Shown piece after piece: positions 55,810 through 64,000 of a DNA stretch of 64,000 nt. Under the pieces are notes generated by a model. That model ran no database searches. It was not told the DNA's origin and saw only the letters and a program-made list of their open reading frames with translations. The DNA comes from Kocuria sp. cx-455 (GTDB lineage: Bacteria > Actinomycetota > Actinomycetes > Actinomycetales > Micrococcaceae). The stretch spans positions 1-64,000 of the forward strand of contig NZ_JACXBS010000009.1 in NCBI RefSeq assembly GCF_014698015.1, given 5' to 3'. A program made the translations under genes and the position numbers. The number at the start of each line of letters is the position of its first letter. Within the stretch, counting starts at the first letter, position 1.

Positions 55810-57116
55810 TGGGCACTGCTACGGACGAGGAGGACACCGGACAGAAGAAGTCCGGGCTGACCGGCTGGATAGTCGCCGCAGCCCTGACCCTGGTGTCGTT
55901 GCTGGTAGTCATCATCATGGTGGTTGTGATGGCCCTGGCCAGTCTGATGAGTGCCTACGACGAGGATCAGCGACAGCAGAACGCGGCCACGGGGTGCAAC
56001 CCTGCCGGAACGAGCTCCGATGGTGTGACTACCGCGAATCTGACCGCCCCCCAGGACGTTCAGAAAGAGCAGATCAAGTTCGCCAAGGAAATCGACAAGA
56101 CTGCCCAGGAGCTCGGGCTGCCCGGCAAGGCCAGCGAGATCGCCATCATCACCGCCTACGGTGAATCCACGCTGCAGAACCTGGACTACGGCGATCAGGT
56201 CCATGGGGTGACCAACCCTGACGGCTCAGCGGCCACCTCCTACGGGCTTTTCCAGCAGCAGACCTCCCAAGGGTGGGGCACTAAAGAAGAAGTCACGAAC
56301 CCGGCCCACGCCACCAAATCTTTCCTGCTGGGGCCCGAGCACGACGGCAGCAGGGGGTTGCTCACGGTCCCAGGATGGCAGACCCGTGAGATCACCCAGG
56401 TGATCCACGAGGTGCAGGGAAACGCCGACGCTGGGCACTACGCCAGCTCCTACGCACCCGCCCGCGCCATTATGAAAGAGGCAGGGATCGACACCTCCCG
56501 CAGCGAAGACACGGAGAAGATGCAGAAAGCCGGGGTCACCGGCAAGGGCGGCAAGGACAAAGCCAAGGGCGGCGATGAAGTCAAGGTGGGCACCGTCAAC
56601 GACGATTGCACCACCACGGTCACGAGCTGGGACGGCGATCTCGGGGATGGCGAGTGGACTAACCCCTGCCCCGGTTGTGTGAAGACCAGCCCCTACGGCA
56701 AACGTTCGATCAACGGCGTGGATGCCAGCAACGGCGGGCTGCACTACGGCGTGGACCTGGCTACCCCGGGCGCTGGATCCGGCAATGGCACGAAGATTAT
56801 TACCCCTGTCGATATGAAGGTCTCAGAGATCTACGACACGGACGGCTGCGTGTTCGCCGTCGCAACAAGTGGACCCAAATTCGGGTTCGGCTTCTGTCAC
56901 CTGAACCAAATCGACGTGAAGCCAGGCCAAGACCTCAAACGCGGAGATGTCATCGGTGTCGAGGGCAACAAAGCCGGAAGCGTCGGCGGTCAGGTGATGA
57001 CCCACCTGCACCTGGAGCTCTTTGAACCAGGAGCCAACTTGTCTAAGTGGTATGAGCACAACGACAATATGGACCCCGAACCAGTGTTGAAGAAAAAGGG
57101 TGCTTGGAAAGCCTAA
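55809..57116 (+). CDS. peptidoglycan hydrolase of transfer system (435 aa)
   Basis: N-terminal span (GWIVAAALTLVSLLVVIIMV), then a lysozyme-like/transglycosylase part (IAIITAYGESTLQNL with catalytic Glu, SYGLFQQQTSQGWG), then an M23 peptidase domain (LHYGVDLATPG, HLHLEL; metal ligands H-x-x-x-D and HxH). TcpG/VirB1-like: opens the wall for the channel. The final His-x-His is complete, so likely active. ATG at 55809 overlaps the previous stop. Confidence 0.88.
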   Translation: MGTATDEEDTGQKKSGLTGWIVAAALTLVSLLVVIIMVVVMALASLMSAYDEDQRQQNAATGCNPAGTSSDGVTTANLTAPQDVQKEQIKFAKEIDKTAQELGLPGKASEIAIITAYGESTLQNLDYGDQVHGVTNPDGSAATSYGLFQQQTSQGWGTKEEVTNPAHATKSFLLGPEHDGSRGLLTVPGWQTREITQVIHEVQGNADAGHYASSYAPARAIMKEAGIDTSRSEDTEKMQKAGVTGKGGKDKAKGGDEVKVGTVNDDCTTTVTSWDGDLGDGEWTNPCPGCVKTSPYGKRSINGVDASNGGLHYGVDLATPGAGSGNGTKIITPVDMKVSEIYDTDGCVFAVATSGPKFGFGFCHLNQIDVKPGQDLKRGDVIGVEGNKAGSVGGQVMTHLHLELFEPGANLSKWYEHNDNMDPEPVLKKKGAWKA

Positions 57117-57180
57117 AATAAGAGGTAATGGTACTTTTGTTGTGTAGAAAATTGGCTATATGCTTGATGAGGAGACGATG

Positions 57181-59379
57181 ATGGCTGCGAAGAACAGCGC
57201 TGAGTTATTCGCGCCGAGAAAGCCGAAACTGGGGCGGGTGGTGTTCTGGGGTTTCTTGGTTTCGATCGCGGTGGGCGCGGTGGCCTCGATTATCGGGGCG
57301 CCGCTGGTCCTGGTGGCAATGATCGTGGTGCTGTGCTTGGTCCTGGTGGCCGTGGTCATGGTGCTGTCGTGGAGGCGGTGGCAGAAGACCCAGAAGATGC
57401 CTGCGCTGCTGTGCGCGGCGCTGTCCGATGTGTTGCGTATGACGGTGCACGAAGACATGGTGCGCCTGTCCAAGTTCGAGCGTGGCAAGGTGCTCCAGGT
57501 TGGACCCCCGCAGCGGATCGTGTTGCAGGACCCGATGAAACGAGAGCTGCCGCGCCAGGAACTCGAGCAAGCCGCCGGCAGTGCGCTGGGTGGCCGGTAT
57601 CGAGTGGACGCGAAGCGCTCCAAACCGGCGAAGACGCTCGTGCTCAGCGGATACACCCCGGAGCCGGAGCCGGAGCTGACGCCCAGGCAGGAGATCGAGC
57701 AACGGATACTTAAGGGCGCTCGTGAGGTGCTGGGAGATAGTGCTCAGGTGACGGTGGAGTGGGATGAGACTCCTTCTGAGCCGGACTATCTGGTGTCCGC
57801 GGAGATCACCGGGTTCAACGGCGTTGATATTGCCCTTCCTGGTAAACGCAATCAGGCAATCAGCCGGTTGCGCTCGAGACTGCCCAAAGGCAACTTCGTG
57901 CCCGAGGCAGACCCCCAGGAGGACCTCATCGCCTTCAGTCGCGCGAAGCCACTGCCCAAGCTGGTGCTGCCCCCCGCCCACCACGCGCCCCTGCTGCGTA
58001 CGCACACCGACTACCGCGACCTAAAAATCCCCCTGGGCTTGGCCGCCGGTGGCACGGCTGCGGTCTGGCAGCTGCGCAAGCTCCCGCACATGCTGGCCAT
58101 CGGCGGCACCGGTGGCGGTAAAACGATCTGCGAGCACGGGGTGATCCAAATACTCACCCAGGCCGGGTGCCGGGTGTGGCTGATCGACGGCAAGGGCGTG
58201 GAGTTCATCGGGTATCGGGAATGGCCCAATGTGGAGTTCCTGGCCCAAGACGTACCCTCCCAGGTCCGCCTGATCAACCTGGCCCACGAGACCATGGAGA
58301 AGCGCTACAAGCTGATCCGTGATGGTAAGGCCGGCCCCGAAGACATGGACCCGATCGTGATCATGATTGACGAGCTCACGTCCTTCAAGACCATGGCCGA
58401 ACAGCTCTACCGCAAGTCCAAATCTGGCGGTCCGGCGAAGTCGGAACTGATGGACTGGATCGGCAACCTGCTGCGTCTGGCCCGTACCTGCAAGATCCAC
58501 ATCTTCATCGGGATGCAGCGCCCCGACACCACGATCATCGACGGTGAAGCCCGAGACAATATGGGCGGGCGGATCTCCCTGGGTCCGCTGAGTTCCAAAG
58601 AGGGTTCACTGATGATGTGGGACAACGCCGCGATCGGTGTTCAGATCCCTCGCATTGCTGGCCGTGCGGTGGGTCTGGTGGACGGGATTCCGACCCAGAT
58701 CCAGGCCACCTACAACGCCAACCCCGACCCGCGAGCTGACGACTACCACCCAGGCATGGTCGCCGCTGCCCGCCCGGCCCAGGTGGTCTACTCGCGCAAG
58801 ACGATCGGGGAGCCGGCCACAGATATTGATGACAAGACCGGGGAGGAGACCCCTCCGACCTGGCAAGATTATCTGGCAGCTCCGATCCTTGACGCCAACG
58901 GGGATGAGATCGAGTTGAACCCGGTAATGACCGAGGAATCCAAGGCCATGCGGGCCATGCCCGTCACCGAAGAACCGCAGCCGGTGGAGCTTCAGGAAGC
59001 TACTGGACTGGAGGACATAGACCAGTTCTTTGACCCGATCAATACCTTGCGTTTCGGCCGCCGCGCAGCCCGTGCGCTACGTGCCCTCTACGGGCGGCCT
59101 GAGACCGTTCACGAAGAAGATGACTCCCTGCAGCTGCCCCCGTCTCCGCTGCAAAGTGGCCACACTGAAGTCACTGAGGTTCACGCTCTACGTCCGGGGG
59201 ACCGGGTGTTCCTGGACGATCTCGGTCAAGAGATCATGCTCTCCTCCGTGGACCCCAGCGAGGAAAGTGCCGATCTCTACGACCTGGAGGGCTACACCGA
59301 TGACGGGGCCCCGGTCAGCGTGCAGATGGAGGCTACAGCCAACGTCGAAATGAGTATGGCCGACGAGCTGGCCAGCTAA
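57181..59379 (+). CDS. tcpA: FtsK/TcpA-type coupling ATPase (732 aa)
   Basis: Two membrane spans (residues 15-60), a linker domain, and an FtsK-type motor: Walker A GGTGGGKT (about 306), Walker B VIMIDEL (about 392), then IFIGMQRPDTTIIDGEARDN. It links DNA to the channel. C-terminal 130 residues are acidic. ATG at 57181 or 57178 after GAGGAG. A 64-bp gap with AT-rich bases before it may hold its own promoter. Confidence 0.9.
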   Translation: MAAKNSAELFAPRKPKLGRVVFWGFLVSIAVGAVASIIGAPLVLVAMIVVLCLVLVAVVMVLSWRRWQKTQKMPALLCAALSDVLRMTVHEDMVRLSKFERGKVLQVGPPQRIVLQDPMKRELPRQELEQAAGSALGGRYRVDAKRSKPAKTLVLSGYTPEPEPELTPRQEIEQRILKGAREVLGDSAQVTVEWDETPSEPDYLVSAEITGFNGVDIALPGKRNQAISRLRSRLPKGNFVPEADPQEDLIAFSRAKPLPKLVLPPAHHAPLLRTHTDYRDLKIPLGLAAGGTAAVWQLRKLPHMLAIGGTGGGKTICEHGVIQILTQAGCRVWLIDGKGVEFIGYREWPNVEFLAQDVPSQVRLINLAHETMEKRYKLIRDGKAGPEDMDPIVIMIDELTSFKTMAEQLYRKSKSGGPAKSELMDWIGNLLRLARTCKIHIFIGMQRPDTTIIDGEARDNMGGRISLGPLSSKEGSLMMWDNAAIGVQIPRIAGRAVGLVDGIPTQIQATYNANPDPRADDYHPGMVAAARPAQVVYSRKTIGEPATDIDDKTGEETPPTWQDYLAAPILDANGDEIELNPVMTEESKAMRAMPVTEEPQPVELQEATGLEDIDQFFDPINTLRFGRRAARALRALYGRPETVHEEDDSLQLPPSPLQSGHTEVTEVHALRPGDRVFLDDLGQEIMLSSVDPSEESADLYDLEGYTDDGAPVSVQMEATANVEMSMADELAS

Positions 59380-59398
59380 CCCCAAGAAAGGACCCCTT

Positions 59399-59716
59399 AT
59401 GGGTAACGAGCTTGAAGAAGAAAACCCGCTGACTCTGATCAGTGCAGGCATCGTGTTCTTTGGCGCCGCGGGCCCCATCATCCTGGGGTGGATCGCCACC
59501 AAGAGCACCGCGACGATGGCCTGGTTGGTTGAGCACAACATCCTCGCCACCCCAGCGGAGTCCATCCTTCACCTGGGCGATGAAGGCGGCCTGGATCTGG
59601 CCCGCATCATCTTGCTAGTCATCCTGGTTATCGCGGTGCTCGCGGGCCTGGTCGCCGTGCTGCGGGCGATGAACAATGCCCGCCGCCGGCGTACGGTGCG
59701 AGCCCTGGACCTGTGA
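59399..59716 (+). CDS. small two-span membrane protein (105 aa)
   Basis: Spans ISAGIVFFGAAGPIILGWIA and IILLVILVIAVLAGLVAVLR, with a basic end (ARRRRTVR). ATG at 59399 after AAGAAAGGACCCCTT. Start of the last small-gene group of the transfer operon; GTGA overlap with the next gene. Function unknown. Confidence 0.7.
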   Translation: MGNELEEENPLTLISAGIVFFGAAGPIILGWIATKSTATMAWLVEHNILATPAESILHLGDEGGLDLARIILLVILVIAVLAGLVAVLRAMNNARRRRTVRALDL

Positions 59717-60348
59717 GCACCGAACACCTCGGCCCTGTCACCATGGCCGCTAAAGTTGCTGCGATAGGGGAAAAAACTCCCCAGCAGCAGGTCAGCGGCA
59801 ACGAAGGGATCAGGGTGCGGTTCTACTACGTGCAGGAGGACGAGCCGGTGATTTGGGCGCAGTCGTGTACCGAGCGGGTGTTCTTCTATTCGCCCACCAC
59901 CCAGCTATGGCACCTGAACGCCCGCACTATCCCGACTGATCCCCACCCGGTGACCACCCCCGCCGAGCTCATGAAGTGGATCAAAGTGGTGCCCCGGTTC
60001 AATGAACGGTTCACCGCCCAACGCCAGCGCGCCGATGAACTCCGAGCGCAGATCGCCAACCTGGGTGAGGTCATCACCTCCGCGGAAGCGGGACTGACCG
60101 TCGTGGATATGAAAAGCCACCGGCCCATCACGGCCCCCGGGATGCAACAGCTACTGGAATCACGAGGATCCACCTGGACCACCGTGGCTCGTTACGATGC
60201 CAGCTCGGACCGTTCCGGGCCCTACAAGGCCGTGCAGAACTATCTGCTCAGCGACCGATTCCCCTTCTCCCTCGACGCATACCAAGAGTTCGATCCCCCC
60301 TCCGGGCACATCATCGTCAGGATCCGCCGCGAAGACAGCGACCGGTAA
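59713..60348 (+). CDS. hypothetical protein, paralogue 1 (211 aa)
   Basis: GTG at 59713 overlaps the previous stop. Related to 60384-61025: both have (I/H)xANLGEVxTxAExGLT, RPITxPGxxxLLExRG and SxxYxAV at the same places. N-terminal half beta-rich, middle a helical hairpin. No known domain. Likely an accessory transfer protein. Confidence 0.7.
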   Translation: MSTEHLGPVTMAAKVAAIGEKTPQQQVSGNEGIRVRFYYVQEDEPVIWAQSCTERVFFYSPTTQLWHLNARTIPTDPHPVTTPAELMKWIKVVPRFNERFTAQRQRADELRAQIANLGEVITSAEAGLTVVDMKSHRPITAPGMQQLLESRGSTWTTVARYDASSDRSGPYKAVQNYLLSDRFPFSLDAYQEFDPPSGHIIVRIRREDSDR

Positions 60349-60383
60349 ACCTGCCCCCAGAGGAGGACCAGAAAGGCCCTTCC

Positions 60384-61025
60384 ATGCGCTTCTTCCAGTA
60401 CCGAGCCACCGCCAGCGAATCCCGCTCCCTGGTGGCACTGGACACCGACCGGCACCGCTTCTACCGGTATGTGGCCACCACCGGGCTCTGGCACCACGAC
60501 ACCGGGCTGGGGCAAGCGGTTGACCGCCTGGACCCGTTGGCAGACCGTGCAGCCATCGCCCCAGCCATCCGACACAGCCCGCGCTTGGATGAGCGCCATG
60601 AGGACCAGAAGGCCCGAGCGAACGCATACCGGCACCAGATCACCAACCTGGGGGAAGTGTTCACCGGCGCCGAGCTGGGACTAACCATGACAGAGCTGGA
60701 CCGTAACCGGCCGATCACCACCCCTGGACTGCCGGCCCTGCTAGAAGCCCGCGGTCAGCACTGGACCGTCCTGAGCCGGTACAGCCGGCAAAGTGCATGG
60801 TCAGCGTCCTACACCGCCGTGGACACCGCCCAGCGCTCCACCCGATTCACCCGCTCCATAGAAGCCCGCCGCATCACGGACCTGCTCGCCGGGCACACCC
60901 TGGTCACCCTGCGACTGACCCCCGAACCCCAAGAAAACACCCCCAGCGCCACCCCCGCGGCCACCGACTACGTTCAGGCGGCCGCCTCAGCACGAGAACT
61001 AGGCACCACACCAGTCTGGAGCTGA
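60384..61025 (+). CDS. hypothetical protein, paralogue 2 (213 aa)
   Basis: Paralogue of 59713-60348 (ITNLGEVFTGAELGLT, RPITTPGLPALLEARGQHWT). ATG at 60384 after AAAGGCCCTTCC. The C-terminal tail is Pro/Thr/Ala-rich. Its last 52 bp overlap the convergent HTH gene. Tandem duplication within the transfer operon. Confidence 0.7.
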   Translation: MRFFQYRATASESRSLVALDTDRHRFYRYVATTGLWHHDTGLGQAVDRLDPLADRAAIAPAIRHSPRLDERHEDQKARANAYRHQITNLGEVFTGAELGLTMTELDRNRPITTPGLPALLEARGQHWTVLSRYSRQSAWSASYTAVDTAQRSTRFTRSIEARRITDLLAGHTLVTLRLTPEPQENTPSATPAATDYVQAAASARELGTTPVWS

Positions 61026-61717
61026 GTGCGGGGGAGATCCGTCTGTCCCACCCTCCGGGGCACGATCGTCCACGAGAGTTTCTGTTTGACCTTCGAACTC
61101 GCCAGACGCTGATCGGTGAACGCCCGCAGCGCCTGCCGAGCATCGTCGGCAAATACATGGACGGAGACATGCTGGACCGTGGATCGACCAGTCACCATCA
61201 GCACCCACAATGTGGTGTCCTCGCGGTACTGCGCCACCCGCACACGCGCCTCCAGCGCCCCACCCGAGACGCACCCCATCCGCTCCACCACCTCGGACAA
61301 AGAACCAGCCAGAGCATCGCGGACTAACCGGGCCGCAATGCGTTCTTCATCCACCCCAAGTTCGTCAGCGAGATCAGGTAACTTCGGACTGCCGGCCTCC
61401 CACGCCTCATGGATCTCATCAACATCATCCGAGCTCCACAAAGGCAGCCCACGGGTCTCATGGTGAGCCTCGACGTTGGGCAACCAATCCCACTGCGGAT
61501 CACCCGTCAGTGCCTCGCGTACAGCCTGCACAGCGCGCCCACCGGTCGGAGTTTTCCCACCATCCTCGGGCAGCGGTAGAAAGTACGCGGCACGAGCCCG
61601 TAACGCGGCCTGAGAACGACCCAGCTTCTCAGCCAGCTGCGCTTCGGTAAGACCGTCACGGATACCAGAAATGAACCGTTCATAGTCTTCGAGATCCCAG
61701 GATGCGTTGTGCGTCAT
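60974..61717 (-). CDS. two-HTH regulator (247 aa)
   Basis: Two HTH-like stretches: residues 20-45 (LTEAQLAEKLGRSQAALRAR) and about 110-135 (KLPDLADELGVDEERIAARL). Between them lies a segment with WDWLPNVEAHHETRGLPLWS. C-terminal 100 residues alpha/beta. ATG at 61717 after GGGAGTCACA; the longer frame to 61855 is rejected. Likely regulator of the transfer operon or of itself. Confidence 0.7.
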   Translation of the reverse strand: MTHNASWDLEDYERFISGIRDGLTEAQLAEKLGRSQAALRARAAYFLPLPEDGGKTPTGGRAVQAVREALTGDPQWDWLPNVEAHHETRGLPLWSSDDVDEIHEAWEAGSPKLPDLADELGVDEERIAARLVRDALAGSLSEVVERMGCVSGGALEARVRVAQYREDTTLWVLMVTGRSTVQHVSVHVFADDARQALRAFTDQRLASSKVKQKLSWTIVPRRVGQTDLPRTQLQTGVVPSSRAEAAA

Positions 61718-62325
61718 TGTGACTCCCGTTCGGTGGCGAGTTCGCGTTCTTCGAAGTGATACGCCACCGTGCGCAGTAAGTACCGGTAGGGAAAACATGT
61801 CGGGGTCATGATGGGTTCCTGGTGGCAGTAGTGGGGCTAAGTGCCCTGTTAACAAATATAACGATACATATATACTAAATAGTCGTCAAAGTATTTGTGT
61901 TGTTCGCCTAATATGGCTGTCGTTCCTATGGGTGAGGGTGTGCCCTTTAGGCACACTGTGCCTTATAAAGAGGGTATTTGCCCTAGTCGATCCAGAATTT
62001 GGTGCCGGCGGTGCTGGTGGGTCCGGTGGTGCCGATGTGCCGGCCGGGACCGGTAACGTTAATTGCGGGAACTGATTAACTCACCGGGACGCCCCCACCC
62101 CTCAGTTTGACAGCCGCTGAGGGTCCTACTGGCCGCAGGCGGGGGAGCCTCGACCCCGGGGTTATCGGGTGTCCGCAGGGGACTGTCTTGCCCGGGACTT
62201 CACGTGCTGGTGCCGAAGGTGGGCCCTCCGATCACCGCCGGAAGGGCAACGGTGTTTCCACTTGTAAACCCCACGGTGGGGGGAGATGATGAGCGCATAA
62301 TGGTATTTGCATAGAGCGGGAGAGC
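61718..62325. other. gene-free region with promoter and repeats
   Basis: Holds an AT-rich promoter-like stretch (61850-61910; on the minus strand TTGACG and TATATATG) for the HTH gene, the 9-bp repeat array E (61936-62060), and leader sequence for the secreted nuclease. No gene seen. Confidence 0.55.
61936..62060 (+). repeat. 9-bp repeat array E
   Basis: Two blocks: GGGTGTGCC, CTTTAGGCA, CACTGTGCC (61936-61962), then from 61998 TTTGGTGCC, GGCGGTGCT, GGTGGGTCC, GGTGGTGCC, GATGTGCCG, GCCGGGACC, GGTAACGTT. Same consensus as arrays A-D, shifted by one base between the blocks. Confidence 0.65.
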
Positions 62326-63471
62326 ATGAGTTCGCCACAACACGACCCCCCAGTAGCACCCGGACGCTCATCGTTGGCGCGAGGGACTTTCACGGTGGGG
62401 AAGTGGATCGTGGCCATCCCGGTGCACTTCACCCTGGTGATAGGGCTACTGAGCGCGTGTGGTGGTGAACCGGCCACCCCGCCGGTGGCCGCCCCTACGG
62501 CATCCTCCACCCCCAGCTCGAGTGCGACTATCCCGCCAACCCCGTCCCTAAACCCGACACCCACACCCAGCCCCACGACAGCGAAGGCTTCACCAACCCC
62601 CAGCCCCACGACAGCAACGGCCGCACCAACTCCCAGCCCCACACCTTCTAAGACCCCGACGCCCACCCCGGAGCTATCCTCACCGGCCGGTGAGGCGCTG
62701 GCAGCGCTAACGGTAGGTAAGGCTGGATCGGGCGAAGACTATGACCGCGATACCCAGTTCGGCGGCTGGGCCGACCCGGATGACAACGGGTGCGATGCTC
62801 GTAACGACATTTTGGCTCGTGATCTGACTAACCCCGTCTCGATTGACGGGTGCACCATCACATCTGGAACCCTGTCCGATCCTTACACCGGAACCACCAT
62901 CAATTTCGAACGTGGGCCGGCGACCTCATCGGATGTCCAAATCGATCATGTGGTGGCCTTGGGTAACGCATGGATTGCCGGGGCGGACCGATTAACGCAG
63001 GATAATCGGGTGGCCTTGGCCAACGACCCACTGAACCTGCTGGCAGTGGACGGGCCCACTAATGGGTCAAAATCCGCCCAGGACGCCGCCGAATGGCTGC
63101 CACCTAACACTTCATTCCGTTGTGAATACGTCGCCCTGCAAATCGCAGTCAAGACCAGGTATGACCTGTTTGTCACGGCCCCTGAAAAACAGGCCATGAC
63201 CGAAGTGCTGGCGGGTTGCCCAGACCAGGAGCTGCCAGAAGCCGGGCCCATCCCTCAGCTACCGGCCACCACCCCGGAGCCGCCAGCGCCTGAACCCGTG
63301 GAACCGCAACCACCAGCCCCTGCTGAACCCGCCCTGCCCGGTGGGGACGTTTACTACGAGAACTGCGCGGCAGCCCGAGCTGCCGGGGCGGCCCCGATCT
63401 ACATAGGACAACCCGGGTACCGCGCGGGCCTGGACCGAGGCGGAGAAGAAGGTGTGGCCTGTGAGGACTAA
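62326..63471 (+). CDS. secreted DUF1524/HNH nuclease lipoprotein with Excalibur domain (381 aa)
   Basis: Lipoprotein signal (IPVHFTLVIGLLSAC, lipobox LSAC), a Pro/Thr/Ser linker of SPTPSPTT-type repeats (residues 55-118), DUF1524 nuclease (DVQIDHVVALGNAW with catalytic D-H, NDPLNLLAVDGPTNGSKSAQ) and a C-terminal Excalibur calcium-binding domain (YYENCAAARAAGAAPIY, DRGGEEGVACED). It likely cuts extracellular DNA. ATG at 62326 after GGGAGAGC. Overlaps the next gene. Confidence 0.88.
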   Translation: MSSPQHDPPVAPGRSSLARGTFTVGKWIVAIPVHFTLVIGLLSACGGEPATPPVAAPTASSTPSSSATIPPTPSLNPTPTPSPTTAKASPTPSPTTATAAPTPSPTPSKTPTPTPELSSPAGEALAALTVGKAGSGEDYDRDTQFGGWADPDDNGCDARNDILARDLTNPVSIDGCTITSGTLSDPYTGTTINFERGPATSSDVQIDHVVALGNAWIAGADRLTQDNRVALANDPLNLLAVDGPTNGSKSAQDAAEWLPPNTSFRCEYVALQIAVKTRYDLFVTAPEKQAMTEVLAGCPDQELPEAGPIPQLPATTPEPPAPEPVEPQPPAPAEPALPGGDVYYENCAAARAAGAAPIYIGQPGYRAGLDRGGEEGVACED

Positions 63472-63718
63472 CCACGATCAGCACCCGGCCGCTGCAGCGA
63501 CTGCCCGGCGAGCCCGCGGGCCGAAGAATCCGACGGCGACCTGGGTGCTGTGGATGCTCTTAGGCCCACTCGGGGTGCACCGCTACTACTTGGGCGACTG
63601 GAAGATGGGTCTGTGCATGACCTTGACACTGGGCGGACTGGCGTTCTGGTCACTGATCGACGGGCTATTCCTGAACCGGAGACTACGCAGACTCAACGCC
63701 GCCCGCTGCGCCGTTTGA
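63461..63718 (+). CDS. TM2-domain membrane protein (85 aa)
   Basis: TM2 pattern: WVLWMLLGPLGVHRYYLGDW, then a second span LTLGGLAFWSLIDGLFL with the usual D. GTG at 63461 lies inside the end of the previous gene; GTG 63452 possible. Function of TM2 proteins is largely unknown. Confidence 0.75.
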   Translation: MRTNHDQHPAAAATARRARGPKNPTATWVLWMLLGPLGVHRYYLGDWKMGLCMTLTLGGLAFWSLIDGLFLNRRLRRLNAARCAV

Positions 63719-63790
63719 TCACAGAACGCTTCAATCTTCCGCACGCTGGGTGTCTCAACCAGGTAAGGCCGCAGAAGTGGGCGAGATTGA

Positions 63791-64000
63791 CTACGCGCTC
63801 CAGGTATCTCCTGGACTGCGCGGCTCTCCGACGGTGAAGGCTTCCCGGACCGCAGCGGCCTGTGTCTGCTCATCCTGCTGTTCGGCGTCAGCGATGACCA
63901 TGGCGAATGCTTTAGTGTTCTTCACCAGATCAGTGATCGTCTCCGGGGAGTCCACACACCATCGGTAGGCGGTGGCGTAGTCCACCACTCGTCCATCGGC
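63791..64000 (-). CDS. partial hypothetical protein, start beyond window
   Basis: Open from the right edge to a stop at 63791. Visible part (VVDYATAYRWCVDSPETITD, LVKNTKAFAMVIADAEQQDE) is helical and acidic. The frame is still open at 64000, so the start may lie outside; GTG 63988 is possible. Not recognised. Confidence 0.5.
   Translation of the reverse strand, partial: ADGRVVDYATAYRWCVDSPETITDLVKNTKAFAMVIADAEQQDEQTQAAAVREAFTVGEPRSPGDTWSA

Noticed and set aside
63586-63873. 95-codon minus-strand frame overlapping the TM2 gene
   Set aside because: Overlaps a recognised TM2 gene and has Arg/Ser/Pro-rich shadow composition.

Overview
The window is about 64 kb of a high-GC (roughly 60-65 %) actinobacterial conjugative plasmid. 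An order such as Micrococcales is suggested by the gene style, the IS481 and IS5/IS427 elements and the Tcp-type conjugation genes, but this is inference. It carries a RepA gene with an iteron and DnaA-box origin, a ParA/ribbon-helix-helix ParB partition locus, a Tcp-type type IV secretion operon, a umuDC operon, a small CRISPR array and two insertion elements with cargo. No rRNA, tRNA or chromosomal housekeeping genes were seen.

Layout. (1) 0.4-23.5 kb: a chain of mostly small plus-strand genes. Fifteen of them are preceded by near-identical promoter-leaders: a -35 box (except in copy 1), exactly 17 bp, an extended -10 TATAGT, exactly 13 nt, then a GGGGC/GCCCC hairpin and a strong ribosome-binding site. 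Many gene ends carry a GCGCTCGCGG motif, often as one arm of a terminator hairpin. Products include two short sliding-clamp-like proteins, a DUF3846-like protein, a DUF3560-like protein, a HicA-like protein, an FtsK-like ATPase and a cytosine-5 DNA methyltransferase. (2) Two elements interrupt this chain: an IS427-group IS (5879-7579) carrying a PIG-L deacetylase gene, and a 5.9-kb IS481-bounded element (12070-17987) carrying an AbiV-like gene, an SDR/TetR pair and an OLD-type nuclease. (3) 23.5-29 kb: NrdH redoxin, a lone TnpB, an eight-repeat type I-E-like CRISPR array without cas genes, and a cluster of small helix-turn-helix regulators. (4) 29-34.6 kb: CAAX protease-like protein, SOS-type umuDC with a PD-(D/E)XK nuclease, and an HTH protein gene. 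(5) 34.6-42.5 kb: a large gene-free region with a perfect hairpin, a possible family-B-polymerase-like protein with a basic HTH partner, parAB, the origin and repA. (6) 42.5-61 kb: membrane proteins, sortase, surface protein and the conjugation operon (TcpC, VirB4, VirB6-like, peptidoglycan hydrolase, FtsK/TcpA). (7) 61-64 kb: HTH regulator, gene-free region, secreted DUF1524/Excalibur nuclease, TM2 protein.

How it fits together. RepA and the iterons start replication. ParA and ParB probably segregate the plasmid using 9-bp repeat arrays (consensus near A-N-TGGTGCC), which occur in at least five places, two of them inside the coding ends of the HTH gene at 33263-34573. The Tcp operon moves the plasmid between cells. 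The repeated promoter-leader gives the small-gene chain one shared expression signal. This would suit genes switched on together, for example on entry into a new host. The AbiV and OLD genes, the CRISPR array and the methyltransferase point to conflict with phages, rival plasmids and host restriction.

The strongest candidates for something undescribed are the 15-copy promoter-leader element and the 9-bp repeat arrays hidden in frame inside coding sequence.
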